In this document: in pieces, positions 11,993 through 22,590 of the stretch
Position numbering within the stretch: position 1 is the stretch's first letter
Layout of the letters: each line of letters begins with the position of its first letter
NCBI GenBank assembly: GCA_031002005.1
Contig: JARYHS010013631.1
Coordinates: forward strand, 63,175,832 to 63,239,831
From: Vandiemenella viatica
Lineage: Eukaryota > Arthropoda > Insecta > Orthoptera > Morabidae
DNA length: 64,000 nucleotides
Reading direction: 5' to 3'
Translations under genes and position numbers: made by a program
Notes under the pieces: generated by a model
What the model was told of the DNA's origin: nothing
The model's input: only the letters and a program-made list of their open reading frames with translations
Databases searched by the model: none

Positions 11993-12234
11993 CCGAGAGT
12001 GGTGGGTGAACGGTTAGCGTTCTGGCTTTGCATTCTGGAGGACGCGGGTTCGAATCCCCGTCCAGGCATCCAGATTTGGGTTTTCCATGGTTTCCCAAAT
12101 CACTCATGGCGAATGCCGGGATGCTTCCTTCAAAAAGGCCATGGCAGAATTCCTTCCCGATCTTTGTCCTCAGTCTCATCCCGCCTCTAATGGTCTTAGC
12201 CGTCGACGAGGCGTAAAGCAACAATAATAATAAT
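11993..12234 (+). mobile_element. tRNA-derived SINE (subfamily A), complete with 12-bp target duplication
   Basis: The clearest full copy. It starts ccgagagtggtgggtgaacg (tRNA-like box A region), has B-box gggttcgaatccccg near 12047-12061, the body ttttccatggtttcccaaat, and ends in gacgaggcgtaaagcaac followed by an (AAT)n-type tail. AAGGGAGAGTGA at 11981-11992 and 12235-12246 is a perfect 12-bp target duplication. This points to LINE-driven retrotransposition and a fairly young age. Confidence 0.95.
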
Positions 12235-12654
12235 AAGGGAGAGTGAGGTGGAAGAACTCCAGACAGTAGAAGAGACGTTCCTATTCATGGTTCTCGTCGG
12301 CGATAAGAGCTTCAAATGGGGATATTTAACTTGGCCAGCAGTTTTTTGAAATAGGTCTGGCGAGACAATAGATAGTGCGTATGTGTTTCGGAATAAATTG
12401 GAGAGGTTACGGAAGACTTTTTGGTGGAGAAAGAGACAGCCCATTTTTGGGAAGTAAAAAAAAAGAAGAAACTGGAGGAAACGACCCGAATGGCAATTCA
12501 AATGACACTCATTACAGTATTAAAAGCGCCAATCTTTTCAAAGTGAGGATAGCTCATAGCCACTGTCAATTTCTGGGGGGGCGGGGGTGTTACGCTTCGT
12601 CTATGCCATTGGGGTCAGAAGATATTGGTAGACAAGGATGGGAATTTGCCTATG

Positions 12655-12745
12655 AACTAACCATCCGGAGTGATTTTAGGAGACAGTGGAAAACCAAATT
12701 CAGGTTGACCATACCGGGGATCGAACATGCGTCTTCCAGAATGAG
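12655..12745 (-). mobile_element. Partial SINE, minus strand
   Basis: Fragment with ggagtgattttaggagacag and ccggggatcgaacatgcgtc, which match the body and B-box of the SINE family in reverse. The tail and much of the head are missing. Confidence 0.6.
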
Positions 12746-12779
12746 TTACTGATGATAGATTATTAGGAAATTTATATTC

Positions 12780-15470
12780 CAATCACAAGTCTCTGAGAGT
12801 AAACCGTAATAGTATTGCCTGTTACTTGGGTCACTTTACTTACTCTCAACGATATTTAGTACTTAACCTAGTCTTGTCGTAAATGTTTTACTACGTTTCA
12901 GGAAAGCAGTCTTAAAATATGTCTGCATTACATATATAACTTCCTTAACCCGTCAGTGAGGCTCAGTACGCTGAAGCGCCGCAAACTGGATTGGAGAGGT
13001 TTAAGGGTGCCGGACACGAGGTTTTTAGATGGTTTTCTGCAGCCTTCAAGGTGAATGCCTCATAAACTATACATTTCACAAACAAAAAATACACTTATCA
13101 CACGCTGGTCACAAGTAAACATTTCATAGACAGATGGCAATACTTCACTTCCCGCTTTAGTACTTAGTACGACTCGGCTGTAGATATAAAATGCTTAGCG
13201 TCAGCAAGGGAATGAGGTTGTAACACCAAAGCTTCAAATATGACATTGTCGACGATGACAAACTCGTCGAAGGCAGGCTACCCCAAAATATTTGGAAAAG
13301 GTGGCGGTGAAGAAATTCATAACATTCTTTTTACATATTCAACAGGCATTTCTTTTGGATATATATATTGGCCACAACATCTTCCCAGACGATAGTTGTA
13401 GTAACTGGGAGGAAACTCAGTTATCGCTATCGTTAAGTTCTTTTGTGGCTGTATATTCCGATGGCGGGGCTACAAATCTTGCCACATCTATCGCACGTGA
13501 AATAAGAGTCCGATGGATGTTCGATGTGCACACCAATCTATACGGTCTTAATAACTTCTGTGTGCCTTGATAAAAAAAATTTCAGGTATTGAATGCATTA
13601 GTCAGAGCATTTTAATGGCAGGAATCTACAGGGAGGCTACTCAAGGTAGGAATACATGCTTGGCAGCATATTGTAATTAACAGATGGTCACCTTCCCGAA
13701 TAACATGGGTGTTCAAGCACCGCCATTCTTTATTTTTCAAAAACCACTTGAGGTTGTGACATAGAGTGTTATTAGGTGGAAGAATTAGCCGCCTCATTCA
13801 CACATGCTGCGTCTACCATATCAAATTCTTTTTAGAAGTAATCACATCACCTGTGTATTATATAATAATTTGACACCTTCTCAAGTCAGAACAACTTCAT
13901 TATGAATTATTCTCATTACAATACTCGTTAAAGCACTGCTCCAAGATTCATCTTTAGTGCCTTTCCGCACATCACGAAATTGTACCGATTTTCGCAATAA
14001 TTTGAGTAGATAGTACTTCGTCCCATTAAGCAGCAATTACTTTGAAACAAAAGTTTATATCGACTTCCTCAAACAATTCTATTTTACTTCAGGAATTCTG
14101 AAATGACTCAGATGAAAATACACATACCGTGTTGCTAGTATTTGCTTCTTACTTTTGGGAGCAACAAATTGATAATAACAAGAGCTGAAAATCAAAATAT
14201 TGTATGTCTGAAACGGATAACTTGGGAGTGGGAAGCGGGGAGTTATCCTTTATTTGTCTATACGAAAAAATGTACGATTATAGCGACCTACGTCTGTGGT
14301 CATCTTTGTTATAGAATCACGCAAAAAACACCTAACGTTTGTTAATGAGGGTTTTCACAGTTTGGATGGTTAGGATCCAACTTAAAATTTGCAACTCAAT
14401 CTGACGGCACAAAATCAAGAAATGGTACGTCGTTCTTAACCTAAAAAGAGATGCACCAAAGATTCATAATACAATTCAGTAATTAAATAGTATGGCCTAC
14501 ATAATAAAATTTAAGATTCTTAAGAGAGTTCTCACACTGCAGCAAAGATTAACAATGCAATAACCGAAAACATTCGAAAAAAATATTCGTGGTTCGTAGA
14601 ATATATATATATATATAAAAAATCGTTGTCGCATAAACTTTATCAGATTATAACTTTTAATATTGATCTTTGGATAGTTGTAAATGAAGACTGTTAGATT
14701 TTAAATTCTATAAGCAGTTTACAGCCAAAATATCTAGGCCGATAATGATGATCGAAAATATTCGTATCAATTACACAGTACAAACATGTTAACAAAAAAA
14801 TTACATGATTCCTGGGAACACCACTTCACAGATATGTATATATCTGTGAAATGTGAAGCTACAGAGGATATTCAGCAAATAGTTCTGGCCCAGGCTGTAT
14901 TTAAACAAATCAACAGTGTACGCTAATATTAGTGTTTAAAAACACAAACATTTATCGTACCGCACGCGTACGCTGCCGGCAAATGCTAGTTCAATAACAA
15001 TAATGCGTCAACATGGATGTCAAAAGATAAGGTTCATTTTACCTGTTATCTGATCTAACAACACTTAGTAACTAAAATCAGAATTTGGACGCGTTCACAA
15101 TAAGCAAATTTTTTTTTATTTTACCCGTCGTGAGAACATAAAGTCATTCCAAAGGTACAGCAAAAACGTCGTTTTGAAAATTTACACTACTTTGCTGCCA
15201 CAGTCTCAGATTTTTTTAATGTTTTATGCTCTTTGCCACTGTGATTCATTTTTTTTTTTTTGCGAAACACCTATTGGACCAGTTCCTGAAATTTCGTATT
15301 AACGTTTTTTTAAATATTCTTATATTTATCACATTTTTTACTGTGTACCAACATAAATTCGTTTACTAATGTGACGTAGTACTGTAAAACAATAACTGTG
15401 TTGGTATTTGGTGGATTCAACTAAAGTATATCCGGTGATCAGTGAAAACGAAATAATGTAAATATAACCC
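12780..15470. other. AT-rich intergenic DNA, no supported gene
   Basis: Apart from a short (AT)n at about 14601-14618 and the hairpin at 14825-14850, nothing was recognised. Open frames are under 95 codons without motifs. Confidence 0.45.
14825..14850. repeat. Perfect inverted repeat (hairpin)
   Basis: TTCACAGATAT and ATATCTGTGAA form 11-bp arms around GTAT. No T-run follows on either side, so it is not a typical terminator. Its function is unknown. Confidence 0.7.
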
Positions 15471-15474
15471 GCCT

Positions 15475-15545
15475 CTCTGGCCGAGGTAGCGAAGCTGGAG
15501 CTTGAATTGTGGGTTACTAGTTAGAGTCCCGGGGATTAAAGGAAT
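15475..15545 (+). mobile_element. tRNA-derived SINE of a second family (head only)
   Basis: The stretch has a tRNA-like layout: gccgaggtagcgaagctgg as box A region, and gttactagttagagtcccgg as a B-box-like block about 35 nt later. The head does not match the main SINE family. Where its 3' end lies is unclear. Confidence 0.5.
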
Positions 15546-15698
15546 TTTCATCATCCTCATCAGAGTTAATTGTGTACTGAGTGAGAGACCTATTCACAAT
15601 GCGTACAGAATGAGAAAATTCGACACTTTTAATGGTCATTCGTCCATCCCATAGGTACGCTTAATGTGAGTGACCTCCTCGTGACCTAGAGAAGAATG

Positions 15699-15704
<6 letters not shown>

Positions 15705-15729
<25 letters not shown>

Positions 15730-15962
15730 GTAAAGTTTAACGTCCCTTTTTAACAACGTGGTCTTTAGAGACGGGAAAGGATGGGGGCAAGGAATGGGAA
15801 GGAATTCGGCCATGGCCTTTTGAAGGAAGCATCCCGGCATTCGCCTGGAGTGATTTGGGGAAACCATGGAAAACCCAAATCTGGATGCCCGGACGGGGAT
15901 TCGAACCGCCGTCCTCCCGAATGCGAGGCCAGAACGCTATCCGTTACACCACCACGCTCGGT
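15705..15962 (-). mobile_element. tRNA-derived SINE (subfamily B) with 13-bp target duplication and T29 tail
   Basis: Complete minus-strand copy. B-box ggttcgaatccccg lies near 15895-15908. The body is ccatggtttccccaaatcac and aatgccgggatgcttcc. The tail is gttgttaaaaagggacgtta, then an A-run seen as 29 T at 15701-15729. AAGAATGGGTTTT at 15692-15704 and 15963-15975 is a perfect target duplication. The tail matches the copy at 8109-8356, not the subfamily A copies. Confidence 0.93.
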
Positions 15963-16031
15963 AAGAATGGGTTTTGCTTCACCTCTCATCCTCAAATTTA
16001 TATACTGATACCAAGGTACTAAGAATTACAC

Positions 16032-17338
16032 TAGTTGAGTCAAAAATGACTTTTCAACTTTAGAATGATATAGAAATTTACTGAGATAACTTGCAGAATC
16101 GGTAGATGTGACATCTTGTAGGCAAACAACTTCAACTTTCACATAAAAGTGTCATTTTGATTCGATATGATTACCATTTGTCATGCGGCAAACATCCCAC
16201 CGGTAATCAATTTCTTCCCACGCTCGTTGCAACAAATCGGTCGTAACATGTGCAACGGCAGCATAGATTCGATTTTTTAGGTCGGTCAAATTGTTTGGTA
16301 GGGGAGGTACATACACACGGTCTTGAAAGAAATCCAGTGGTATTAAATCTGGGGAGCGAGGTGGCCATGTGATTGGCCCTTCAAGTCCAATCCACCAACC
16401 TAGGAAGCGATTATCGAGGAAACCTCGAACTTCCGCGAGGAAATGAGGTGGTACACCGTCTTGCTGGTAGTAAACCATCCCATCTCGGTCATATTCATCG
16501 ATCTGTGGAATTAAAAAGTTTTCAAGCATATGCAGATATACAATACCAGCGACAGTTTTCTCCATGAAGAAGAAAGGGCCGTACACTTTCAATTTTGTCA
16601 GGGCACAAAACACATTAACTTTGGGGCTGTCACGAACGTGTTCCTGGGTTGCATGTGGATTTTTTCTGCCCCATATTCTGCAGTTGTGGGTGTTCACCAT
16701 GTCAATGATATGAAATGTTGACTCATTGCTTAAGTTTCTTGTATTCAGGAACGTCTCGTAGTCCTCTATCCAATGCAACATTTCCGCACGGAATTCCCCA
16801 TGAGCAACCTTATCTGCATCACTAATGTGTTGTGCCATTGTGAATCTGTATGGTTTCAAATGTAAAAATCTACGTAGTATTCGCCAAACAGTCATTTGTG
16901 GAATGCCAGTCTCGCGAGACGCACGTGGCGTTGATTTTTATGGCCTGGGAGCAAAGTTCTCCATAACCCGTTCGACATAATCACCAACACGCGTGCGACC
17001 TGATGATTTAGTATCGTGTAGCAGTGAATAACCCGTTGCAAATAAATTGTAGGCCTGCTTGGAGGTTCTTTAGCCTATTCAGTGCGAAATTTAGGCTGAA
17101 CAATTGTTGTAGAGTTCGTTTCAAGAAACAAAAACACACAGCGAGTACATCTCGCACCAGTGAAAGTAGCCATTTTTACCGTGCACTACACTGGCACTCC
17201 TGGCGGTGTGGTGATGCACGTAGTGCATCAAAGTTGAGGTTGTTTGCTACAAAGTGACACATCTACCGATTCTGTGGGTTATATCAACAAATTTCTATTT
17301 AATTCCAAAGTTGAAAGTCATTTTAGATTCAGCCTGTA
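16032..17338 (-). mobile_element. Mariner-superfamily DNA transposon with ~90-bp terminal inverted repeats
   Basis: The left end (about 16032-16122) and right end (about 17245-17338) are inverted copies. Shared blocks include agaatcggtagatgtg, aaatgac.tttcaacttt and atagaaattt. TA dinucleotides lie at both ends, as expected for Tc1/mariner insertion. The interior holds one transposase reading frame on the minus strand. Total length is about 1.3 kb, which fits an autonomous element that has since decayed. Confidence 0.85.
16152..16936 (-). pseudogene. Mariner-like transposase, catalytic residue lost
   Basis: The longest frame (247 residues from an ATG at 16895) has VWRILRR near its start, VNTHNCRIWG near residue 67, YYQQDGVPPHF with Asp146 and WPPRSPDLIPLDFF with Asp183. 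I count 36 residues between these two aspartates. The position normally read as Asp in the SDExTFH motif is Asn57 here (LSNESTFH), so the first catalytic residue is gone. The region after LDFF is shorter than I expect for the family. The frame stays open upstream of the ATG as far as a stop near 16937, and the remaining DNA-binding N-terminus is broken. The protein would have cut and joined transposon ends in the nucleus; this copy should be inactive. Confidence 0.85.
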
Positions 17339-17339
17339 T

Positions 17340-19070
17340 AAAGGTAACGGAAATCAGAGTTAAATTTGGCCGGAAAGCTTGAATGGCGGTGTATCGCCTT
17401 CCATAATAATCGTTTACGAAACAGTTAGTGGATGTCACACAGAATTGTGGTTTAAATTATGTTTGATAAATGTAATAGATACATTCAACTTTTGCGGCAT
17501 CCGTGTAAATGGAATATATTACTGTCTCACTTAATCGCTGCTGTTTGTGACCTCTAAAAATACTACTTTATATATCTGGAATCGTAAACCGGCAGGTATA
17601 TAGCAGTGTTAATTTCAATGCAAAAAACCCTTGAAAATAACAATAATTTGTCTGTAAACTGCGACCGATTCTCTCTCGTTATACCTGAAAGTGAACAAGA
17701 GCTCCTTATCCCATTTGCTGCACTTCAGTTTTGCCCTCATCAGATTATATGAGCGTTCTGCAGTCGAGCTGACAATCGATCTGTTTGCAGCGAAATTCGA
17801 CTGCAGCGAGCCGTTCCGAACTTGGCGCCGATCCCATTTGCGAGTAGCCAGCAATTAAAACTACCAGGGTGCTCGCTTCCTACACGACAAAAATGAATGA
17901 GGGAGGTCGCCTCGTCTGCACTAATTACAATCACCCGAAAGGACGCTGTTTTTCGGTCCCGACTTTCGTACAGACTAAAACAAACTCTACCTACAGTTTC
18001 TAGGGAGCAGTGAGACAAAGAATAAGGCCTTTCAGGTTTATCATTTGTACAGCATATTAAGAAGAATTACCATACCGAACCAAACCTAAGTTGGAATCAA
18101 CTACTTGTGACGGGTCATATTTCATAGTATGAGCTTGCGGATTTACAGATTTACGTTGTATAATTTTTAATCAGATAAAATACATTAAAAGTTTGCGAAG
18201 AGTTGACTATAGAAAAGCTATTTTGGAATCATTGTAAAAGAAGAAGAAAGAAAAAAAAGGAAAAAAAGAAGAAAGTTAGTATTAACAATTCCGTTTTCGG
18301 ATTTTACGTAAGATTGGCCTTGCGAAACAAACCCGAAATTTCAAATAAGAACAAAGTCCGATTCCAGCTTTAAAGCTGTGGATGTTCGAGCTATTAGTCT
18401 GAAGAGAAACATTAAATACAGTAGCTGAAACAAAGACTTCTCTCAATCAATATGAACTCTTTGATAACTCACTAAATGCATTCAGTTGACTTTTTAGTAT
18501 CACAAACTATACTTCAATGTTCTACTGTTTTTGTCCTGTTACCTGATAAAAGTAAAGATAAAGAGAACTAACTGACTATAATCAACAAAATATTAATAAA
18601 ACTTTTGGGCTAAATACAATAAAATCAAAACACAAGCTGTAAAATCTGTTCCGTAATTATTACAACTGTAGAGAAATTTGAAAAGGATACGATAGAATAA
18701 ACCATGATAATTATGTAATTTAGGAAGTAAAGCAGACAAACTGATAAGAACGAGTAAGTGGTAGCAAAAAACACTAAGATCAAAACTGTTTCTGTACAAG
18801 CCTTCTTCGTTAGTTGCTGCAATCGTCAAAATTCAAGCTTATTCCAGCATCCACATCTACTTTTGGCATAAATGTTTCGGTTCGATCATCTCGGTGTCGT
18901 AAAAAATAGTTATTGTTATTGTTAGACTAGGTGTTTCCTGCAACTTCGTTCAAATTTAATGTTAAAGTACGGACCATAATCTTAAAGCGATTATAACACA
19001 GCCATGAAACAAACTAATAGGATGCAGGAAGTAACTAAATTGACCAGTTGAACGGAGCACTGATACTATT
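17340..19070. other. AT-rich intergenic DNA, no supported gene
   Basis: A purine tract (18235-18275, A/G only) is the only structured stretch. The overlapping frames at 17615-18018 are on a mildly GC-rich patch and have no recognisable motif. Confidence 0.4.
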
Positions 19071-19077
19071 TTTTATT

Positions 19078-19295
19078 TCTTTTTCTACTTATGGCTCTGC
19101 GCCTCGTTGACGGCAAGATAATTAGAGACTGGAAAGGAACAGGGCAAAGAGTGGGAACGAATTCGTATATAAAAACTTTTTATTAAAAACAAAATCTCGG
19201 CATAGAAACGAAATCTAGTTGACTGCGCGGGAATTCGAACCCACGTCCTCTCGAATGCGATGCCTGAGCATTACCGCTTACCTACACACCATGTA
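19078..19295 (-). mobile_element. Diverged tRNA-derived SINE, minus strand
   Basis: It has the subfamily A tail in reverse (tatggctctgcgcctcgttg) and a B-box block gggaattcgaacccacgtcc near 19229-19248. The middle of the body is heavily altered and AT-rich. It is an old copy. Confidence 0.7.
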
Positions 19296-19639
19296 GTTGA
19301 CACTAATTTGTGGAAACTTTTATCTTAAATTTCTCAGGTTCCCAACTTCGCATCAAAATGAAACATATTCTTTTTTATTCCTTGGACTACGGGCTGTACA
19401 ATAATCGGAAGCCCATAAAAATCCGATCATCTTCTGCACGAATCGCGTTCAATGAAGAATGGATACAAATTTGTGAAGTTTTTATCTCAAGTTTCTCTGA
19501 TTTTCTATTTCAGAATAAAACATATTTCATTTTATCCTCGCATCATGGACTGTACGTTACTCAAAACCCCATAAAAATCCACGCTGGTCGTCTAAATTCT
19601 AAACACAAAATGGTTGCCTTTCGTGATCCAATGAGGGTG

Positions 19640-20038
19640 AGTAGGTACCCGATATTTCAATCATCAAAGACTAACCGCACCCCAAAAATTCCAAGTTACC
19701 CAGAAGCCAGCCGAGGCCGCGAGATTAGCCCAATTGAAGAGTTACCCGCAATTACAACTGGGATGTTGAGGCATCGAGCACTTGACCACCCATTAATGGT
19801 GTCCATGGGGAGCGACAAGGACGCGGCGTCCACAGCGAACCTAACTGAAGACCCTTCCAAACATGGCCATATAGCTAACCTCTCTGCTAGTGCCGCCAGT
19901 ACCCGGTACAACCGGAGCATCAATACGGAAACGCGGCGAAAGCCCCAAAGGGGCACACGCTCCTGGCACACGATCCCCACACCTGTGGCATCACTGCAGG
20001 TAGCGGGCTCATGTGCGCACGTCAAACCTTCATAGGGG

Positions 20039-20092
<54 letters not shown>

Positions 20093-20220
20093 CCGCAGCA
20101 GTCCGAAGGCCACCTCACCAGGCTCGGATTTTCGGGCCCATGCACTACCAATCCCCACTTATGTAGAGGATATATTATGACACCAAGAATCTGGTGCACA
20201 CCGGTTGCAAGGGTGTAAGC
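19640..20220. repeat. GC-rich island of unknown identity with an internal A53 run
   Basis: Against AT-rich flanks, this ~560-bp stretch is GC-rich and CpG-containing on both sides of a 53-base A run (20039-20091). A 241-codon plus-strand frame (19310-20035) ends inside it, and a minus-strand frame passes through the homopolymer as poly-Phe. Neither frame shows a motif I recognise, and the plus frame starts in unrelated AT-rich DNA. The stretch could be a retroposed sequence with an internal poly(A), or a GC-rich repeat in which the A run expanded. I cannot name it. Confidence 0.5.
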
Positions 20221-20224
20221 TGTG

Positions 20225-21140
20225 GAATATAAATTATATTGATTTTATTGCTCTTTTTTTTGTTATTTGTGTATACTATCCATCAAAAAGCCGGGAATAG
20301 ATCGGTTTTCGAAGTAGGCAGGTTATACCAGAATTTACAGTTATGCAGTATTTACAAATTTGTAGGCACTCACTCACATATATTGAATTATGCGAACCTT
20401 AAATCAATAAATCTTTTACAATTGTTCTTGAAATCGGATTATTTATTATACTTAACATTGATAAGCACACTCGCAATCAATTTCCGTCAGTGAAACGTAA
20501 GTTGCTTCTCACAGATGAATTGTTTACCAACTGCTATATATAACATTTTATTTGTACTATCTTACAATTTGTTTCTTAACATTAATTTTATTTTGACGCA
20601 GTATGTTTCGAATGCTGGTGAGTGCTACTTGTTTAAATATCTTACTTTAGAAGCACACCATTGAACATAATTTCATTATTTTACTCCGGATTAGCTCATA
20701 GAACATTGTTTTATGCATGTTTACACTCGAACACATTGTTTCAAATCATTGAAGGTTTGCCAAATTTCTTCAAAATGCGTGTTCCCAACTTTGTTGTATT
20801 TGGATTTTCAGCCATAATTTTGCTATGACAGCCTATCTGAATGGATTGTGTATTTAGTTCTAATGTCCTGACCAGTGGTCGTGTGTAATTACACTGGTCT
20901 ACAAATAAAAAGTTTTTTTCTGTTACAAGAACAAAATTAACTGTTTCTGGAAGATAATGCACTCCTAAATCCAGATCTAATTTCATAATTACCGTATCGG
21001 CTATTTGATAATGATTTTTATATACGCTCACGTTAGCCTATATATCATATGGATCTGCTAATAAGACACGCTCACAACAACATTTCCAAATTTAAACATT
21101 AAAATATATTTGTCAATACACAAAAAAATCAGAGAAGTGA
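20225..21140. other. AT-rich intergenic DNA, no supported gene
   Basis: No motif, terminal repeat or tRNA box recognised. The frame at 20741-21031 has no known domain. Confidence 0.45.
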
Positions 21141-21180
21141 GCAACAAAAGAGTAAAGGAAAGTACGAAACATATCTAAAA

Positions 21181-21363
21181 ATGATTAATTGAGTTTCGGG
21201 TTTTGCCGCGTTGTTTATTTCCTTACCTAAGCTTTCGGCTGGTATCCTCCAGCCTTCGTCAGAGGTACTGTTTATGTTGACATAGTAACGAGCGCCAAGC
21301 ATCGCAGAGTAAGAGGCCGCTATCTTCGTTGATGTTGTTGGTGTTTTTTAAAATTTCTGCTGC
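21181..21363 (-). repeat. Penelope pLTR-like arm (3' side)
   Basis: Inverted partner of 22405-22590. The outer edge is atgattaatt at 21181-21190, pairing with aattaatcat at 22581-22590. Confidence 0.9.
21233..21262 (-). ncRNA. Hammerhead-ribozyme-like core in the Penelope 3' arm
   Basis: Same motif as at 22509-22538, on the minus strand within the 3' arm. The core, stem and loop bases are identical. Confidence 0.5.
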
Positions 21364-22404
21364 GTCTTTCACCCGTCGGGGCCACCACTGGTCTTCTCTC
21401 CACAGTAGTCTCGTTTCTTGAAATTTTACTTCATGCCCAGTATTAATAGCATGGCGGACTACGGCGGATTTGTCGCTGTTGTTATATTTGTAGTGGCGGA
21501 TATGTTCTTTAAGTCTCTCCGCCACAGTGCGACCTGTCTCGCCGATATAAACACTGCCACAACTGCAGGGGATTTCGTAAACACCCATAAGCTGGTGTGG
21601 GTGTAATTTGTCTTTTACCTTTGTCAGTGACTGACCAAGTTTGCAGTTAGCCTTATATACTATTCGCACCTCCACCCGCTTTAACAATTTCCCAATCCGG
21701 TCTGTGATACCCTGTATGTATGGGAGACAGGCGAAATTTGTTGGCACATTAATATCATGGGATAAGTTGACGTCTCCCATAGGTTTTTTGGGTCTTAAAA
21801 CCCTCCTGATCTCAGATTCACTATAGCCGTTGGCTTGGAATATTTTTGTAAGTGTCTCCATTTCTTCATTCAGACTTTCTGAGTCACATACTGTCTTAGC
21901 TCTTAAGTTGAGTGATGTCAATACGCCTCTCTTCGTTGCCGGATGATGGTGCGACATGGCGTGTAGATACCTATTAGTGTGGGTCGCCTTGCGATACACA
22001 GTGTGACCCAAACTTCCATCGCCTCGCTTGTGAACAAGGACATCGAGAAATGGCAGTTGTCCATTTTCTTCCACAACCATAGTGAACTGAATTCTTGGGT
22101 GGGCACTATTCAGGTGGTTTAAGAACTCTTGCAAACTCTCCTTACCGTGAGGCCAGATAACAAAAGTGTCATCAACGTAACGGATCCACTTTGTAGGTTT
22201 TAGGCGCGCGTTGTTAAGCACCTTCATCTCGAATGATTCCATGAAAATGTTGGCGGCTACAGGTGAAAGTGGCGAGCCCATTGCCGCACCTTCAACTTGA
22301 GCATAAAGTTGACCACCGTACTGGAACACAGTTGACTTAAGGCAGAACTCTGTCAGGTCAGCCCACTCAGTAGACTTTCCTTGTGCAAGAAGTTTAGCAC
22401 GTAG
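21259..22404 (-). CDS. Penelope-like reverse transcriptase with GIY-YIG endonuclease, N-terminally truncated
   Basis: The reported 356-codon frame begins at a GTG inside the domain. The same frame is open back to about 22404, so the true start is lost. From its N-terminus it has the RT block EGAAMGSPLSPVAANIFMES, then the RT catalytic box YVDD (residues 51-54), then the QLPFLDVLVHK block. The C-terminus is a GIY-YIG nuclease: GVYEIPCSCGSVYIGETGRT (249-268) with the CxC zinc-type insertion seen in Penelope elements, followed by ERLKEHIRHY. Full-length family members are roughly twice this length. The enzyme would nick target DNA with the GIY-YIG domain and copy its RNA there. No stop or frameshift interrupts the retained part, so the copy is young but dead on arrival. 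Confidence 0.93.
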   Translation of the reverse strand, partial: LRAKLLAQGKSTEWADLTEFCLKSTVFQYGGQLYAQVEGAAMGSPLSPVAANIFMESFEMKVLNNARLKPTKWIRYVDDTFVIWPHGKESLQEFLNHLNSAHPRIQFTMVVEENGQLPFLDVLVHKRGDGSLGHTVYRKATHTNRYLHAMSHHHPATKRGVLTSLNLRAKTVCDSESLNEEMETLTKIFQANGYSESEIRRVLRPKKPMGDVNLSHDINVPTNFACLPYIQGITDRIGKLLKRVEVRIVYKANCKLGQSLTKVKDKLHPHQLMGVYEIPCSCGSVYIGETGRTVAERLKEHIRHYKYNNSDKSAVVRHAINTGHEVKFQETRLLWREDQWWPRRVKDAAEILKNTNNINEDSGLLLCDAWRSLLCQHKQYL

Positions 22405-22590
22405 GCAGCAGAAATTTTTAAAAAAAACACCAACAACATCAACGAAGATAGCGGCCTCTTACTCTGCGATGCTTGGCGCTCGTTGCTATGTCAACATAAA
22501 CAGTATCTCTGACGAAGGCTGGAGGATACCAGCCGAAAGCTTAGGTAAGGAAATAAACAACGCGGCAAAACCCGAAACTCAATTAATCAT
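22405..22590 (+). repeat. Penelope pLTR-like arm (5' side, inverted)
   Basis: Reverse complement of 21181-21363, starting at gcagcagaaa (22405). The reverse transcriptase frame joins this arm abruptly at about 22405, which marks the truncation point. Confidence 0.9.
22509..22538 (+). ncRNA. Hammerhead-ribozyme-like core in the Penelope 5' arm
   Basis: CTGACGA (matching the conserved CUGANGA) is followed by one unpaired A, a 6-bp stem GGCTGG/CCAGCC closing the loop AGGATA, and then GAAA. Hammerhead motifs are known from Penelope-like elements. The extra A before stem II is non-standard. Stem III and the cleavage site after GAAAGC do not fold obviously, so activity is doubtful. Confidence 0.5.

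Larger units (their letters stand above)
21181..22590 (-). mobile_element. Penelope-like element, 5'-truncated, flanked by ~185-bp inverted repeats
   Basis: The element runs on the minus strand. Its 3' end (21181-21363) is repeated in inverted orientation at its 5' side (22405-22590). The arms are close to identical over blocks such as gcgatgcttggcgctcgttg and gataccagccgaaagcttag. Penelope-like elements commonly carry such terminal repeats (pLTRs), in direct or inverted order, as a by-product of their integration. Each arm contains a hammerhead-like core. The arm also includes the last ~25 codons of the protein. Confidence 0.9.

Noticed and set aside
12196..12752. 101- and 125-codon frames downstream of the SINE at 11993
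   Set aside because: No recognisable motif, and they overlap SINE sequence at both ends. Not supported as genes.
14601..14618. (AT)n tract as a promoter
   Set aside because: A plain dinucleotide repeat with no nearby gene or initiator evidence.
19310..20035. 241-codon plus-strand frame
   Set aside because: It joins AT-rich DNA to the GC-rich island without any recognisable domain, and its length is helped by the GC-rich composition. Not called a gene.
19696..20199. 167-codon minus-strand frame with a poly-Phe run
   Set aside because: The poly-Phe comes from the A53 homopolymer. The rest is antisense to the GC-rich island.
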